A model generated the notes under the pieces. The model searched no databases. It had not been told where the DNA came from and worked only from the letters and a program-made list of their open reading frames with translations. Source: GCA-2720975 sp964467985 (GTDB lineage Bacteria; Planctomycetota; UBA1135; GCA-002686595). From it: 64,000 nucleotides of DNA. Where the stretch lies: positions 329,683 to 393,682 of the forward strand of contig CAYXTP010000001.1 in NCBI GenBank assembly GCA_964467985.1, read 5' to 3'. A program made the translations under genes and the position numbers. Shown piece by piece: positions 16,673 to 26,757 of the stretch (positions are counted from its first letter, which is position 1; each line of letters begins with the position of its first letter).

Positions 16673-18093
16673 TGCGAACTTTCGCTTTCGGAGTCCTCTC
16701 ATGGGTCCTTCCGTGCGTGCTCCTATGCGCTGTTTCGGCCTCGGTCCTCCATGCCCAGGATACGCCCTACCGGGACGACCACCTGCGCAACTTGTACGTG
16801 GAGCGCCGACTGGCCCTTGAGGATGCGTGGCAACAGGCCACTGAAGCGGACCGCAAGCGCGTCCGGGCGTTCGCGCGCAGCAATCGGGCAGGCGGACAGC
16901 CCGCCCTTTACGCAGCCTCTGCACAGGCCTTGACCGACACCCGCTACCTGCTCTCGGGCAGCGAGACCTCGGTCAGTGAGTTGACTCTCCAATCGCGTGT
17001 GGCTTGCTCGCTGGACTTGATGGTCCTACCCGGTGCCTTTGGGGCCGTGGATCGAGATCGCGGTGAAGCTCTCATCGTGCGCGTACTGCCGGCCTACACG
17101 CGTCTCTACCAACGTGCCCTACCCGAGCAGATTCAGTTGACATTGATCTGGGTCAGCCCATCCGGCGAGGAGGTTCGCGCACGCAGGGAACCCGTGCATC
17201 GCAGTGCACTCGTGCTGCCTGGGTTTGAGATGTACTTCTACGCCCCACCTTCCAAGCCAGGGACTTGGCACTTGGTGCCGGAAGTGGAGTGGGACGGCGT
17301 CAGCGGCAGGGGTGTGCCGGTGGCCGTGCAGTGTGTGCGTGGTCTCTTTGACCGCTATGATCAACTCGTCTCCGGGACAACGGCGACGGACGCTGGACGC
17401 TGGGGCTTGGAAAGTCTGGAGAGGATCCTCCTGCACGGTGCACGAGACGCGGGCGATCCACCCGTCGAAGATCTGCTGAACGGGGCCGAACCCTCGCCGT
17501 CCCTGCGCAGTGTGCATGCCTGGGCTGGCAAGGGCACTTGCTATCAGTTGCAGCCTCAAGAGGAGACCGACGTGCGGGGAATGGTCGTCGTCGTCTCGCC
17601 GGTCTTGCACGAGGCGGCATGGGCACTTGTGGGTGCCGAGGGCCGTGGCTGGCAGACACTGGCAGAGGATCACAACCAGCGGGTTGTGCTTACAGAGCTG
17701 CCGATTTCCCACAGTCGGGGCCCGGATGTGCTCGATCTGATCAGGCGCATGCGACAGGAGAGCCCGGACCTGCCCCTGACCCTGGTGTTGCATGGTTCAG
17801 GTTTGGGGCGCCTGCAGTTGGCATTGCTGAAGCACCAGGGGGAGCCGCCATTTCAGCGGCTGGTCGTGGACAGCGTCTTGTGGGGCGCACCGGTTCGACC
17901 CTTGGTGGGCGTTCCATTGCTCTTTGTTTCCCCGCTTGAGGAGAAAGCTGCAGGACTGCGACGCTCCGGGGTGTCCGCCGACAGCGCAGGCCCGAACGCG
18001 AGCCTGCACGAGATTCGTAGCATCGACTTGCCGGTGATCAGCGGCGCCCAGCTCCCCGGTTGGATCGGCTCGTGGTTCGAGCTGCTCGACTAG
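16672..18093 (+). CDS. exported protein of unknown function
   Basis: 473 residues starting within the hutI stop (TGATG), so translationally coupled. A signal peptide with a likely cut after VLHA is followed by a mature part without a family I recognise. The middle has beta-rich stretches (PGTWHLVPEVEWDG). The C-terminal third alternates beta strands and helices with LVLHGSGLGRLQLALL and ends in PGWIGSWFELLD, faintly like an alpha/beta hydrolase without a clear GxSxG nucleophile elbow. Coupling to hutI may be incidental. Confidence 0.75.
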   Translation: MRTFAFGVLSWVLPCVLLCAVSASVLHAQDTPYRDDHLRNLYVERRLALEDAWQQATEADRKRVRAFARSNRAGGQPALYAASAQALTDTRYLLSGSETSVSELTLQSRVACSLDLMVLPGAFGAVDRDRGEALIVRVLPAYTRLYQRALPEQIQLTLIWVSPSGEEVRARREPVHRSALVLPGFEMYFYAPPSKPGTWHLVPEVEWDGVSGRGVPVAVQCVRGLFDRYDQLVSGTTATDAGRWGLESLERILLHGARDAGDPPVEDLLNGAEPSPSLRSVHAWAGKGTCYQLQPQEETDVRGMVVVVSPVLHEAAWALVGAEGRGWQTLAEDHNQRVVLTELPISHSRGPDVLDLIRRMRQESPDLPLTLVLHGSGLGRLQLALLKHQGEPPFQRLVVDSVLWGAPVRPLVGVPLLFVSPLEEKAAGLRRSGVSADSAGPNASLHEIRSIDLPVISGAQLPGWIGSWFELLD

Positions 18094-18248
18094 AGGCTTG
18101 TGGAGTTCGGTGGGGCAGGGACGCGCGGCCACTGAGGCAGATCCTGCTTGCCATCATTTTGGACCCCGAATAGAGTCCAGCGATTCGCCGCGTTGCGTAG
18201 CGGCGAGCGTCCGGTAGCGTCGTTCCCCAAGTGAGCAGAGGATTCCTA

Positions 18249-20003
18249 ATGATCAGCATCATCATGTGCGCGTCGCTCGCGGCCCCCGTTGCGGAAGCCG
18301 CAAGTGTCGTCACACAGGAGCCCCAAGCGCCCCAGGTTCCCGCCGAGATGAACGCCTACGAACGTGCGTTCGGGCAGCTCTTGAGTGGCGCCGTGTTGGA
18401 GGGCAATTTCACGGACGACGCGCGCACCGACGCGCCCCCGCAGACCGACCGCTACACCCTGGGCAAGGTCGAGAAGGTGGCTGGCAGCTCATGGCGCTTT
18501 GAGACCCGTATCGAATACGGCGGCCAGTCGTTCACCATGCCCCTGGTGCTCGACGTGCTGTGGGCGGGCGACACGCCAGTCATCACGCTGACGGACAAGA
18601 AGATCCCTTTCCTGGGCAGTTTCTCTGCGCGCGTCCTCTTTCACGGCAATCAATACGTGGGGACCTGGAGGGGTGCCAGCCACGGTGGGCAGATGTGGGG
18701 TCAGGTGACCCGTCCGGCCGCAGTCGAGCCCGAGTCCAACCAGAACTGGCCTTCATTTCGTGGCCCGAGCGCCCGCGGATCCCTGCTCGAATCGGAGTGC
18801 GCCAGCGAGTGGGACGTGGAGAGCGGAGAAGGCATCGCCTGGTCGACCCGGATCCCGGGTCTGGCACATTCCTCGCCTGTCATCTGGGGCGACAAGCTGT
18901 TCGTGACGAGTGCGGTTCGGGAAGGCGAGCAGTCCGAGTTGAAAGTGGGCCTGTACGGCGACATCGGTCCGGTCACCGACGAGGGCGTGCATTCCATGAG
19001 GGTCTACTGCCTGGACAAGCAGACCGGCGAGCTGCTCTGGGAACGGGAGGCCTGGAAGGGCGAACCACAGATCATGCGTCACCCCAAGGGAAGCCATGCG
19101 GCTTCGTCGCCCGCCACGGATGGTCAGCACGTGGTCGCGCTCTTCGCGTCCGAGGGGCTGTACTGCTACGACATGCAAGGCGAGCTGCTGTGGACCAAGG
19201 ACCTGGGCACGTTGGACTCTGGGTTCTACCTCGTGCGCACAGCGCAGTGGGGCTTCGCTAGTTCACCGATCATCCACGACGGCAAGGTGCTCGTTCAATG
19301 TGACGTGCAGGGTGAGTCGTTTCTCACCGCCTTGGACGTCGAGAGCGGAGACGAAATCTGGCGCACGGAGCGGGACGAGGTTCCCACTTGGGGATCGCCG
19401 ACCGTTGATGTGCGCGACGGGCGCTCGCAGGTGATCTGCAATGGCTACAAGCACACCGGATCCTACGACTTGGAGAGTGGGGAGCCCCTGTGGTGGATCC
19501 AGGGCGGTGGAGACATTCCCGTGCCCACTCCGATTGTGGCCCACGATCTGATCTACATCACCAGTGCCCACGGGGCCCTGGCACCAATCTATGCCGTGAG
19601 TGCCATGGCCGTGGGGGAAATCGACCTCAAGAATGAACAGGTCGCGTGGAGTGAGACCCGTCGCGGGAACTACATGCAGACTCCCATCGTTGTGGGTGAC
19701 CTGCTTTTTCTATGTCACGATGCCGGAATCCTCACCTGCCGCGATGCGCGCAGCGGCGAGGTGCACTACAGGGAACGCCTGGGCAGCGGAGGCAAGGCGG
19801 GTTTCACGGCCTCCGCCGTGGCTGCCGGCGGCAAGCTGTACGTCACCGCCGAAGAGGGCGAGGTGTTTGTCCTGAAAGCGTCGAAGGACTTCGAGATCTT
19901 GTCCGTCAACGAGATGGGGGAGACCTGCATGGCGACGCCAGCCATTTCCGAGGGCCGGATCTACTGGCGTACTCGGGGTCAAGTGATCGCTGTGGGCAAG
20001 TGA
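18249..20003 (+). CDS. secreted PQQ-type beta-propeller protein
   Basis: Exported protein with a short signal peptide (MISIIMCASLAAPVAEAA) preceded by AGAGGA. An N-terminal domain of about 150 residues precedes WPSFRGPSARG, the usual opening of PQQ-binding-like propellers. Repeated blades follow, with Trp-containing motifs such as GELLWEREAW, GDEIWRT and GEPLWW. Such proteins are abundant in Planctomycetota; relatives include BamB and quinoprotein dehydrogenases, but no catalytic role can be assigned. A GTG at 18231 is an alternative start. Confidence 0.85.
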   Translation: MISIIMCASLAAPVAEAASVVTQEPQAPQVPAEMNAYERAFGQLLSGAVLEGNFTDDARTDAPPQTDRYTLGKVEKVAGSSWRFETRIEYGGQSFTMPLVLDVLWAGDTPVITLTDKKIPFLGSFSARVLFHGNQYVGTWRGASHGGQMWGQVTRPAAVEPESNQNWPSFRGPSARGSLLESECASEWDVESGEGIAWSTRIPGLAHSSPVIWGDKLFVTSAVREGEQSELKVGLYGDIGPVTDEGVHSMRVYCLDKQTGELLWEREAWKGEPQIMRHPKGSHAASSPATDGQHVVALFASEGLYCYDMQGELLWTKDLGTLDSGFYLVRTAQWGFASSPIIHDGKVLVQCDVQGESFLTALDVESGDEIWRTERDEVPTWGSPTVDVRDGRSQVICNGYKHTGSYDLESGEPLWWIQGGGDIPVPTPIVAHDLIYITSAHGALAPIYAVSAMAVGEIDLKNEQVAWSETRRGNYMQTPIVVGDLLFLCHDAGILTCRDARSGEVHYRERLGSGGKAGFTASAVAAGGKLYVTAEEGEVFVLKASKDFEILSVNEMGETCMATPAISEGRIYWRTRGQVIAVGK

Positions 20004-20105
20004 ACCGCTTCCGCTCGATCGCATCGAGGTGAAACGCTGGTCTGAGACTGGGAACTGGGTCGTGAAGTGGCGCCCGGGCTGCTGAGTCCGTATCGTCCGA
20101 AAACC

Positions 20106-21431
20106 ATGGCCAAGGACAAGATCCAGCCGCGCACCCTCAAGGGCTTTCGCGACCTCACGCCCGAGTTGATGATCCCGCGCGAGGGCCTGATCGCGACGGC
20201 AAAGGGGGTCTATCAGTCCTTTGGTTTTAGCCCGATTGATACTCCGGCACTGGAGTACACGGAGATTCTGCTGGGCAAGGGTGGTGTCGAAACGGACAAG
20301 CAGCTCTATCGCTTTGAGGACAATGGTGGACGGGACGTAGCCCTGCGTTTCGACCTGACGATCCCCTTTGCACGCTTCGCGGCGCAGCACATCGGAGCTC
20401 TGGGCACGCCGTTCAAGCGCTACCACACCGGACCCGTATGGCGCGGGGAGAACACCCAGCGCGGTCGCTACCGCGAGTTTGTGCAGTGCGATTTTGACAC
20501 CATCGGGACCACGAGCACCGTTGCAGACACCGAGAGCACCCTGGTGATCCACGACTTGTTCCGTGCCCTTGGGTTCGAGCGCTTCAGCGTGCGGCTCAAC
20601 AATCGCAAGGTCCTGGGCGGCGTGCTCGAGCGCCTGGATCTGGCGCATCAAGCGGAACACGTCCTGCGCGCTTTGGACAAGCTGTCCAAGATCGGCCCGG
20701 AGAAGGTCACCGCAGAGATGATGGCCACATCAGGCTGCAACGAGGCCCAGGCCGCGGAGGTCTTGACCCTGGCCGCGGTCACCGGGGACAACCGTACGAT
20801 CTTGAAGGGGCTCGAGCCCCTCGTGGGCGACTCGGAGCAAGGCCGAACAGGTCTCGCCGAACTCACTGAAATCCTCGACGGCGTTCAAGCGGCAGGTGTC
20901 GACGAGGGCCGGGTGCGATTGGATCTGTCTATCGCGCGAGGCTTGGACTACTACACCGGTACCGTCTACGAGACCTTCTTGGATGACCTCGAGGGCATCG
21001 GAAGTTGTTGTTCGGGCGGTCGCTACGACAACCTGGCCTCCCTCTACACCAAGCAAGAACTGCCCGGCGTGGGCGCCTCGCTAGGAGTCGATCGTCTGCT
21101 GGCTGCCATGGAAGAACTCGGCATGATCGAGGCCCGCGTCGCCTCCGCACCCGTCTTCCTGGCCTTCTTCGACCGCGACCGAGCTTCAGACTACGTCGGA
21201 TTGGCCGCCCGCCTGCGCTCAGCGGGTGTCGCCGTCGAACTCTACCCCGAACCCCGCAAGCTCGGCGCCCAGCTCAAGTACGCCGATCGCCGCGGCCATC
21301 GCTTGGCCGTCATCGTCGGTCCTGATGAATGGCAAGCCGGTCGGTGCCAACTTAAGGACTTGCAGGCCCAAACCAGCGAGGACGTGGCGCTGGAAGATCT
21401 GCCGCAGGCCTGCCTGTCGCGCCTGACGTGA
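20106..21431 (+). CDS. hisS: histidine--tRNA ligase
   Basis: Charges tRNA-His. Class II synthetase with FRDLTPEL, the motif 2 region YRFEDNGGRDVALRFDLT and YRE-FVQCDFD, the histidine-specific GLDYYTGTVYE, and motif 3 GASLGVDRLL, then an anticodon-binding domain. The ATG at 20106 (MAKDKIQPRTLKGFRD) is preferred over 20067; 441 residues fit. It converges on nuoN with only 7 nt between stops and no visible terminator. Confidence 0.96.
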   Translation: MAKDKIQPRTLKGFRDLTPELMIPREGLIATAKGVYQSFGFSPIDTPALEYTEILLGKGGVETDKQLYRFEDNGGRDVALRFDLTIPFARFAAQHIGALGTPFKRYHTGPVWRGENTQRGRYREFVQCDFDTIGTTSTVADTESTLVIHDLFRALGFERFSVRLNNRKVLGGVLERLDLAHQAEHVLRALDKLSKIGPEKVTAEMMATSGCNEAQAAEVLTLAAVTGDNRTILKGLEPLVGDSEQGRTGLAELTEILDGVQAAGVDEGRVRLDLSIARGLDYYTGTVYETFLDDLEGIGSCCSGGRYDNLASLYTKQELPGVGASLGVDRLLAAMEELGMIEARVASAPVFLAFFDRDRASDYVGLAARLRSAGVAVELYPEPRKLGAQLKYADRRGHRLAVIVGPDEWQAGRCQLKDLQAQTSEDVALEDLPQACLSRLT

Positions 21432-21438
21432 GGGCCGG

Positions 21439-22887
21439 CTAGACGAGGTTCAGGAACAGGGCGGGCAACACGCCCATCACGAGGACGAGCCCCGCGCACA
21501 CGGCCGTCGCGATCATGGCGTCGGTGCGCTTGGCCATCGGTGGGGCCACCTGATCGGAAGCCGGTTCCATGTACATGGCGACGATCACGCGCAGGTAGTA
21601 GCCGAGGGCGATGACGCTCATGAGGACACCTGCTATGGCGTAGCCGGTGAGCTGCGCATCCAGGGCCACGGAGAAGACCAGGTACTTGGCCAGGAATCCG
21701 CCCGTTGCCGGGATCCCGCCCAGGCTCAACAGGAACAGAGTCATGGCGGCGGCAAGCGCGGGGCGCCGACGGCCGAGGCCCTTCAGGGACTCGATTTCAG
21801 TGAAGTGATCTCCGTCTGCTTCAAGCCAAGCTAGCAAGCCGAAGGCACCGCCCGCGGTAGCCACGTAAGCGGCCATGTAGAAGAGGGCGGCGGATGTGGT
21901 TTCGGGACCAAGTGCGCCGTTGGCTCGCAGGGCGGCCACCAGCAACATGAGCGTGCCCGCATGGGCCACACCCGAGTAGGCCAGCAGACGCTTCAGGTTC
22001 GATTGGACCAGGGCCCCGAGGTTTCCCGCTGCCATGGTGAGTACGGCCAGGAGCGCGATCAGCCCGGCTGACGTGTCGGGTAGCAAGCCGGTGATCCGCA
22101 GCGTGACGGCCAAAGCAGCGGCTTTGGTGCCCGTGGCCATCAAGATCGTCACGGGGGTCGGCGCGCCCTGGTAGACGTCCGGGACCCACATGTGAAAAGG
22201 CCAGACGGAGAGTTTGAACAAGAGGCTACCGAGCAAGAAGGCAACGCCGACTTGAGCCATGGGGGAGAAGCCCTGCGCCGAAGCTGCGGCCTCAGCTAGC
22301 GCCGGCAGGGAGAGGGTCCCAGTGGCCGTGTAGAGCAGCGCTGCGCCGTAGAGAAAGAGCCCAACCGAAAAGGCTCCCAGCAAGAAGTACTTGAGACCGG
22401 CTTCCACGGACTCACTGCGCTGGCGGCGAAAACTCGCGAGGCAGTAGAGAGGGATAGAGAGCAACTCCAGGCCAACGAAGAAGACCGTCAGGTCCAGTGC
22501 TCCCGCCATCATCATCATGCCCAGGGGAGCGGCCAAGAGCAGCATGTCGTGCTCGCCCAGGAAGGGCCGACTCCTGTGGTAGTAGCTGCGGGCGTGAACC
22601 CAGGCGATCAGGGTCGAGGCCAGGAACACCAGACCCCACAGGGCGCTGGCCCGATCGGCGCTGTAGGTTCCGCCAAGAACGGCCTCGACTGGGCCATTCA
22701 TCAGAGCCACCTCGGCCCAGGCTGCGCCCAGAATTGAGCCCACAAAAATGAAGGGGCGCGCGGGCCTCAGGGACTCGAAGCACTCGCACAGGATCAGGAG
22801 CAGCAGGCCGGCCGCCAGGGTGACCAGAGGTGCTAGGGCGGCTGCGCTCTGGGCGTTGAAGTACTGGGAAATCAGATCGGGGTTCAT
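21439..22887 (-). CDS. nuoN: NADH-quinone oxidoreductase subunit N
   Basis: Antiporter-like membrane subunit of complex I. The long open frame to 23055 is trimmed to the ATG at 22887, which overlaps the nuoM stop as ATGA. The 482-residue protein is hydrophobic throughout, with the conserved Glu in VGLELLSIPLYCLAS and the Lys/His region FKLSVWPFHMWVPDVYQGAP. Last gene of the nuo operon. Confidence 0.95.
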   Translation of the reverse strand: MNPDLISQYFNAQSAAALAPLVTLAAGLLLLILCECFESLRPARPFIFVGSILGAAWAEVALMNGPVEAVLGGTYSADRASALWGLVFLASTLIAWVHARSYYHRSRPFLGEHDMLLLAAPLGMMMMAGALDLTVFFVGLELLSIPLYCLASFRRQRSESVEAGLKYFLLGAFSVGLFLYGAALLYTATGTLSLPALAEAAASAQGFSPMAQVGVAFLLGSLLFKLSVWPFHMWVPDVYQGAPTPVTILMATGTKAAALAVTLRITGLLPDTSAGLIALLAVLTMAAGNLGALVQSNLKRLLAYSGVAHAGTLMLLVAALRANGALGPETTSAALFYMAAYVATAGGAFGLLAWLEADGDHFTEIESLKGLGRRRPALAAAMTLFLLSLGGIPATGGFLAKYLVFSVALDAQLTGYAIAGVLMSVIALGYYLRVIVAMYMEPASDQVAPPMAKRTDAMIATAVCAGLVLVMGVLPALFLNLV

Positions 22888-24443
22888 CGCACGGCCTTCT
22901 GCTGCTGGGGCACGTGGCCTTGAGGATCTGCCAGTTCGCCGACCACCATTTCCCGGCGCGCTCCGTCGACCCTTTCCACCAGAGCATCCAGGGAGCCGGC
23001 GGTCTTGTTGATCAGTACGCTCGGTTGCACACCGATCCAAAGGCAAAGGAGGCACAGGGGCGTGACGATGGCGACCTCACGTGTGCCCAGGTCCTTCAAG
23101 CTGCGAGTCTCCGCGTGCGTCACTTCTCCGAAGAGCAGTCGGCGCGTAACCGAGAGCAGGTACACCGCGCCGAAGATCACGCCTGTCACCGCGAGGGTTG
23201 CCAGGACGGGACTCCTTTGGAACGTGCCGATCAAGATCAGCCACTCACCGACAAACCCGTTCAGTCCCGGCAGGCCCACACTGGAGAGCACGGCGAAGAC
23301 CCAAAAGAACGCGAAGAGGGGCATGACGGCTGCCACGCCCCCGTAGGAATCCACCGCGCGCGAATGGCGGCGTTCGTAGAGAGCTCCAAAGAGCAGGAAC
23401 AACAGGCCCGTGCTGAGCCCGTGGTTGATCATCTGCAGCACGCTACCGCGCAGACCCGCGTGGGTCAGGGCGAACATGCCCAAGACCACGTAACCCAAGT
23501 GGCTGACCGACGAACAGGCGATGAGTCGTTTCACGTCCGTCTGAGCCATGGCGAGTAGGGCTCCATAGACGATGCCGAAGGCACCCAGGGCCATGAACAA
23601 GGGGGCGGCATGGATGGCCGCCGCGGGGAACATGCCGATTCCGAACCGCAGTAGGCCGTAGGTGCCCATCTTCAGGAGCACGCCCGCCAAGATGACGGAG
23701 CCGGAAGTGGGGGCCTGGGTGTGCGCGTCGGCCAGCCACGTGTGGAACGGGAAGAGCGGGACCTTGATCGCGAAAGCGATAGCGAACCCGGCGAAGAGCC
23801 AGTACTGAGCTGAGAGTGGAGCTGCGCTGGCCCAGTCCGTCAGCGCGACGATGTTCGTGCTCTGCACACCGCCCGCAGCAGCCTGTTGGATCAACCCGAT
23901 GACCGCCAGCAGCATGAGCAGACTGCCGGACAGGGTGAAGAGGAAGAACTTGACCGTCGCGTACAGGCGGCGCTCTCCACCCCAGATGCCCAAGATGAAG
24001 TACAGCGGAACGAGACTCACTTCCCAGAAGAAGTAGAAGAGCACCAGGTCCGCGCTGGCAAACACGCCCAGCATGCCGGTCTCCATGAGCAGCAGCCAAA
24101 CCAGAAACTCGCGCGTGCGCTCGGTGATGTGCCCCGAACTGGCCAGGGTGACAAACGGCATCAGAATGGCCGTCAGCGTGATGAGCAGGATGGAAATCCC
24201 ATCCACACCCATCTCGTAACGCACATGTGTTGAGCCCAGGCTAAACCAATCCACGCTCTGGGCGAATTGCGTCGCGGCCAGTTGACCGTCGAAGGCGCAG
24301 AACAGGGCGACTCCCAGCAGCGCGACGAGTGTCGTGACCGCGAGCGTGATCCCACGCAAGACGCGGGTCTCACGAGTGGGCAGGAGCGCGACCAGGAGCG
24401 CGCCTAGGGCCGGCAGAAAGGTGATAAGGGTCAGGTTGTGCAC
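22884..24443 (-). CDS. nuoM: NADH-quinone oxidoreductase subunit M
   Basis: Antiporter-like proton-pumping subunit of complex I, 519 residues and strongly hydrophobic. Family marks are the Glu-bearing FYFFWEVSLVPLYFILG, KVPLFPFHTWLADAHTQAPT and CSSVSHLGYVVLG. It starts 3 nt after nuoL and overlaps nuoN by 4 nt. Confidence 0.96.
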   Translation of the reverse strand: MHNLTLITFLPALGALLVALLPTRETRVLRGITLAVTTLVALLGVALFCAFDGQLAATQFAQSVDWFSLGSTHVRYEMGVDGISILLITLTAILMPFVTLASSGHITERTREFLVWLLLMETGMLGVFASADLVLFYFFWEVSLVPLYFILGIWGGERRLYATVKFFLFTLSGSLLMLLAVIGLIQQAAAGGVQSTNIVALTDWASAAPLSAQYWLFAGFAIAFAIKVPLFPFHTWLADAHTQAPTSGSVILAGVLLKMGTYGLLRFGIGMFPAAAIHAAPLFMALGAFGIVYGALLAMAQTDVKRLIACSSVSHLGYVVLGMFALTHAGLRGSVLQMINHGLSTGLLFLLFGALYERRHSRAVDSYGGVAAVMPLFAFFWVFAVLSSVGLPGLNGFVGEWLILIGTFQRSPVLATLAVTGVIFGAVYLLSVTRRLLFGEVTHAETRSLKDLGTREVAIVTPLCLLCLWIGVQPSVLINKTAGSLDALVERVDGARREMVVGELADPQGHVPQQQKAVR

Positions 24444-24446
24444 GGC

Positions 24447-26432
24447 CTAGATCCCTCCCAGTGCCCACAAGAGGGCGATGACCGCGGCGCCGCCGCCCAT
24501 CCAAAGGCCATAGCTGCTCACCTGTCCGTTGGCCAGCGCCCGCAGCCGCAGGCCGCCGCGCTTGGCTGCGTCGGCCAGACCGTTTACGGCACCGTCGATG
24601 CACAGGGCGTCGATGACCACGGCGATGAAGGCCGCGAGAATCTTGACCGGCGTCACGATTCCCGCGTAGTAGGCACGGTCAATGCCCCAAGCGTCGCCCA
24701 GGGTGGCCGCCAACTTGGGATGACCCTGCTCGAACGAGTTTTCTGCGTCCAACCCGTTCTTGTTGCGGTGGAATCCCAGGTGTGCGCAGCCGAGAGCGAT
24801 CGCCGAACCGAGGCCTAGGAGGATCCACTCCAGCGTGTGCGACAGGTGTGGCAGGTGACCACCGCTGCGGTGCTCGAGGATTTCGTTCCCGGTCCTCACG
24901 ACCGGCTCCAACCAATCGCCCAGGAGGTGCGGCACGTGGAAGACAGCGGGCAGGCCGATTGCGCCACCCACCAGGGACAACCCGGCGAGCACCATCAGGG
25001 GCACGGTCATGATGGAAGGGGACTCGTGCGGGTGCACGGCCTGGGAGTCGAAACGCTCCTCGCCGAAGAACACCAAGGCAACCATGCGCCAGGAGTAGTA
25101 AGCCGTCAGCGCTGCCGTGAACACGCCCACGCCCCACAAGATCCACCAGGCCCCGCCCACCGCGAAGGTGTGGGCCAGAATCTCGTCTTTGGAGAAGAAC
25201 CCGGACAGCAGGGGCAGGCCTGAGAGGGCGGCGGCCCCGCATGTGAAGGTGACAAACGTGCGCGGCATGTGACGGCGCAGGCCACCCATCTTGTGCACGT
25301 CTTTCTCCTCGTGCATGCCGTGGATGACCGACCCAGCTCCGAGGAACAGCAACGCCTTGAAGAAGGCGTGGGTGATCACGTGAAAGAGGGCGGCAACCCA
25401 GGCGCCCGAGCCCAGGGCCAAGAACATGTAGCCCAGCTGGCTAACCGTGGAGTAGGCCAGGATGCCTTTCAAGTCGCGCTGGCGCAGGGCTGACGAGCCG
25501 GCGATGAGGGCCGTGGCCGCGCCAATGGCTGCGATCAGGAACAGAGCCAGTTCGCTAGCCGCAAAGAGGGGGTTCAAGCGGATCACCAGGTAGATACCAC
25601 TGGTGACCATGGTGGCGGCGTGGATCAGGGCCGAGACCGGGGTGGGGCCGGCCATGGCGTCGGGCAGCCAGGTGAACAGCGGGAATTGGGCCGACTTGCC
25701 GCAGGCACCGCCGAAAAGCAGCAAGGCCGCCAACGCCAGGGTTCCGGAGTGCTCACCGCCAAGGGCAGCAGTGCGGATGCCCTCGACAAGTTCCCCGTAG
25801 TTCAGGCTGCCAAAGGTCGTGAACAGCAAGAACATGCCCAGCAGGAAACAGGCATCACCAATGCGGTTGACCACGAAGGCCTTCTGCGCGGCATGTCCGG
25901 GCTTGCCGCCGTCGCGGTCGTACCAGAAGCCGATCAAGAGGTACGAGCAGAGCCCGACGCCTTCCCATCCAACGAAGGTGCCGACCATGTTGTCGCTGAA
26001 AATCAGCAACAACATCATGGTCACGAACAGGTTGAGGAATGCGAAGAACTTGGCGTAGCCCGCATCGCCGCGCATGTAGCCTGCGGCGTAAATGTGAATC
26101 AGGAGCCCGACTCCGGTGACCACCAGGGCCATGGTGCCTGACAGACGGTCGAGGACCATAGCCAGCTGAATGTCGAGCCCGCCGCCGCCAGGGATCCAGG
26201 CCCAGCTGGAGCTCTCGAGGAAGCTCGTCTCGCCTCCGATTTTGGCGAAACCCATGATGCTCAAGGCGAAGGCGACGGCCATGGCTGCGACGGCCGTGGC
26301 CCCTGCGCCAATGCCCGGTTGCAGGTCGGGCCGGGTCGTGCGGCCGCGCAGAACCTGCGCGTGTTGGATCCCGCACAGCAAGCTACCCAGCAGGGGTAGG
26401 GCGGGAATCAACCAAAGCCAGTCGTGGGTCAT
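24447..26432 (-). CDS. nuoL: NADH-quinone oxidoreductase subunit L
   Basis: Distal antiporter-like subunit of complex I, 661 residues. Conserved features include FVGWEGVGLCSYLLIGFW, KSAQFPLFTWLPDAMAGPTP with HAATMVTSGIYL, and YSTVSQLGYMFLA. The C-terminal extension, with a long amphipathic region and a last membrane helix (VIALLWALGGI), matches the lateral helix and TM16 known in NuoL. Four nt separate it from nuoK. Confidence 0.96.
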   Translation of the reverse strand: MTHDWLWLIPALPLLGSLLCGIQHAQVLRGRTTRPDLQPGIGAGATAVAAMAVAFALSIMGFAKIGGETSFLESSSWAWIPGGGGLDIQLAMVLDRLSGTMALVVTGVGLLIHIYAAGYMRGDAGYAKFFAFLNLFVTMMLLLIFSDNMVGTFVGWEGVGLCSYLLIGFWYDRDGGKPGHAAQKAFVVNRIGDACFLLGMFLLFTTFGSLNYGELVEGIRTAALGGEHSGTLALAALLLFGGACGKSAQFPLFTWLPDAMAGPTPVSALIHAATMVTSGIYLVIRLNPLFAASELALFLIAAIGAATALIAGSSALRQRDLKGILAYSTVSQLGYMFLALGSGAWVAALFHVITHAFFKALLFLGAGSVIHGMHEEKDVHKMGGLRRHMPRTFVTFTCGAAALSGLPLLSGFFSKDEILAHTFAVGGAWWILWGVGVFTAALTAYYSWRMVALVFFGEERFDSQAVHPHESPSIMTVPLMVLAGLSLVGGAIGLPAVFHVPHLLGDWLEPVVRTGNEILEHRSGGHLPHLSHTLEWILLGLGSAIALGCAHLGFHRNKNGLDAENSFEQGHPKLAATLGDAWGIDRAYYAGIVTPVKILAAFIAVVIDALCIDGAVNGLADAAKRGGLRLRALANGQVSSYGLWMGGGAAVIALLWALGGI

Positions 26433-26436
26433 CTGG

Positions 26437-26757
26437 CTAGTCCTCCATCCTGGCTATGGCATCCAGGGACACCGTCTGCTTGCGCCGGTAGAGGGCGATC
26501 ACCAAGGCCAGGCCCACGGCAGCTTCCACTGCTGCGACGGCAACAACGAAGATCACAAAGATCGGGCCATCCACCTGAACGCCTCCATTCGCCGAGTGCA
26601 GCCGGGCGCCGGCTACAAAGGTGAGGTTCGCGGCGTTGAGCATCAGTTCGATGCTCGTCAGAACCACAATCAGGTTGCGGCGCGTGAAGAAACCGGCGAC
26701 GCCGATGGCGAACAGGATCGCGGCCAGGGCCAGCAAGTGTTCTGTGGGGACGGTCAC
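26437..26757 (-). CDS. nuoK: NADH-quinone oxidoreductase subunit K
   Basis: Small membrane subunit (106 residues, three helices) of the complex I proton channel chain. It has the conserved buried glutamates in TSIELMLNAANLTF and VEAAVGLALVIALYR. Its start overlaps the nuoJ stop by 4 nt. Confidence 0.95.
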   Translation of the reverse strand: MTVPTEHLLALAAILFAIGVAGFFTRRNLIVVLTSIELMLNAANLTFVAGARLHSANGGVQVDGPIFVIFVVAVAAVEAAVGLALVIALYRRKQTVSLDAIARMED

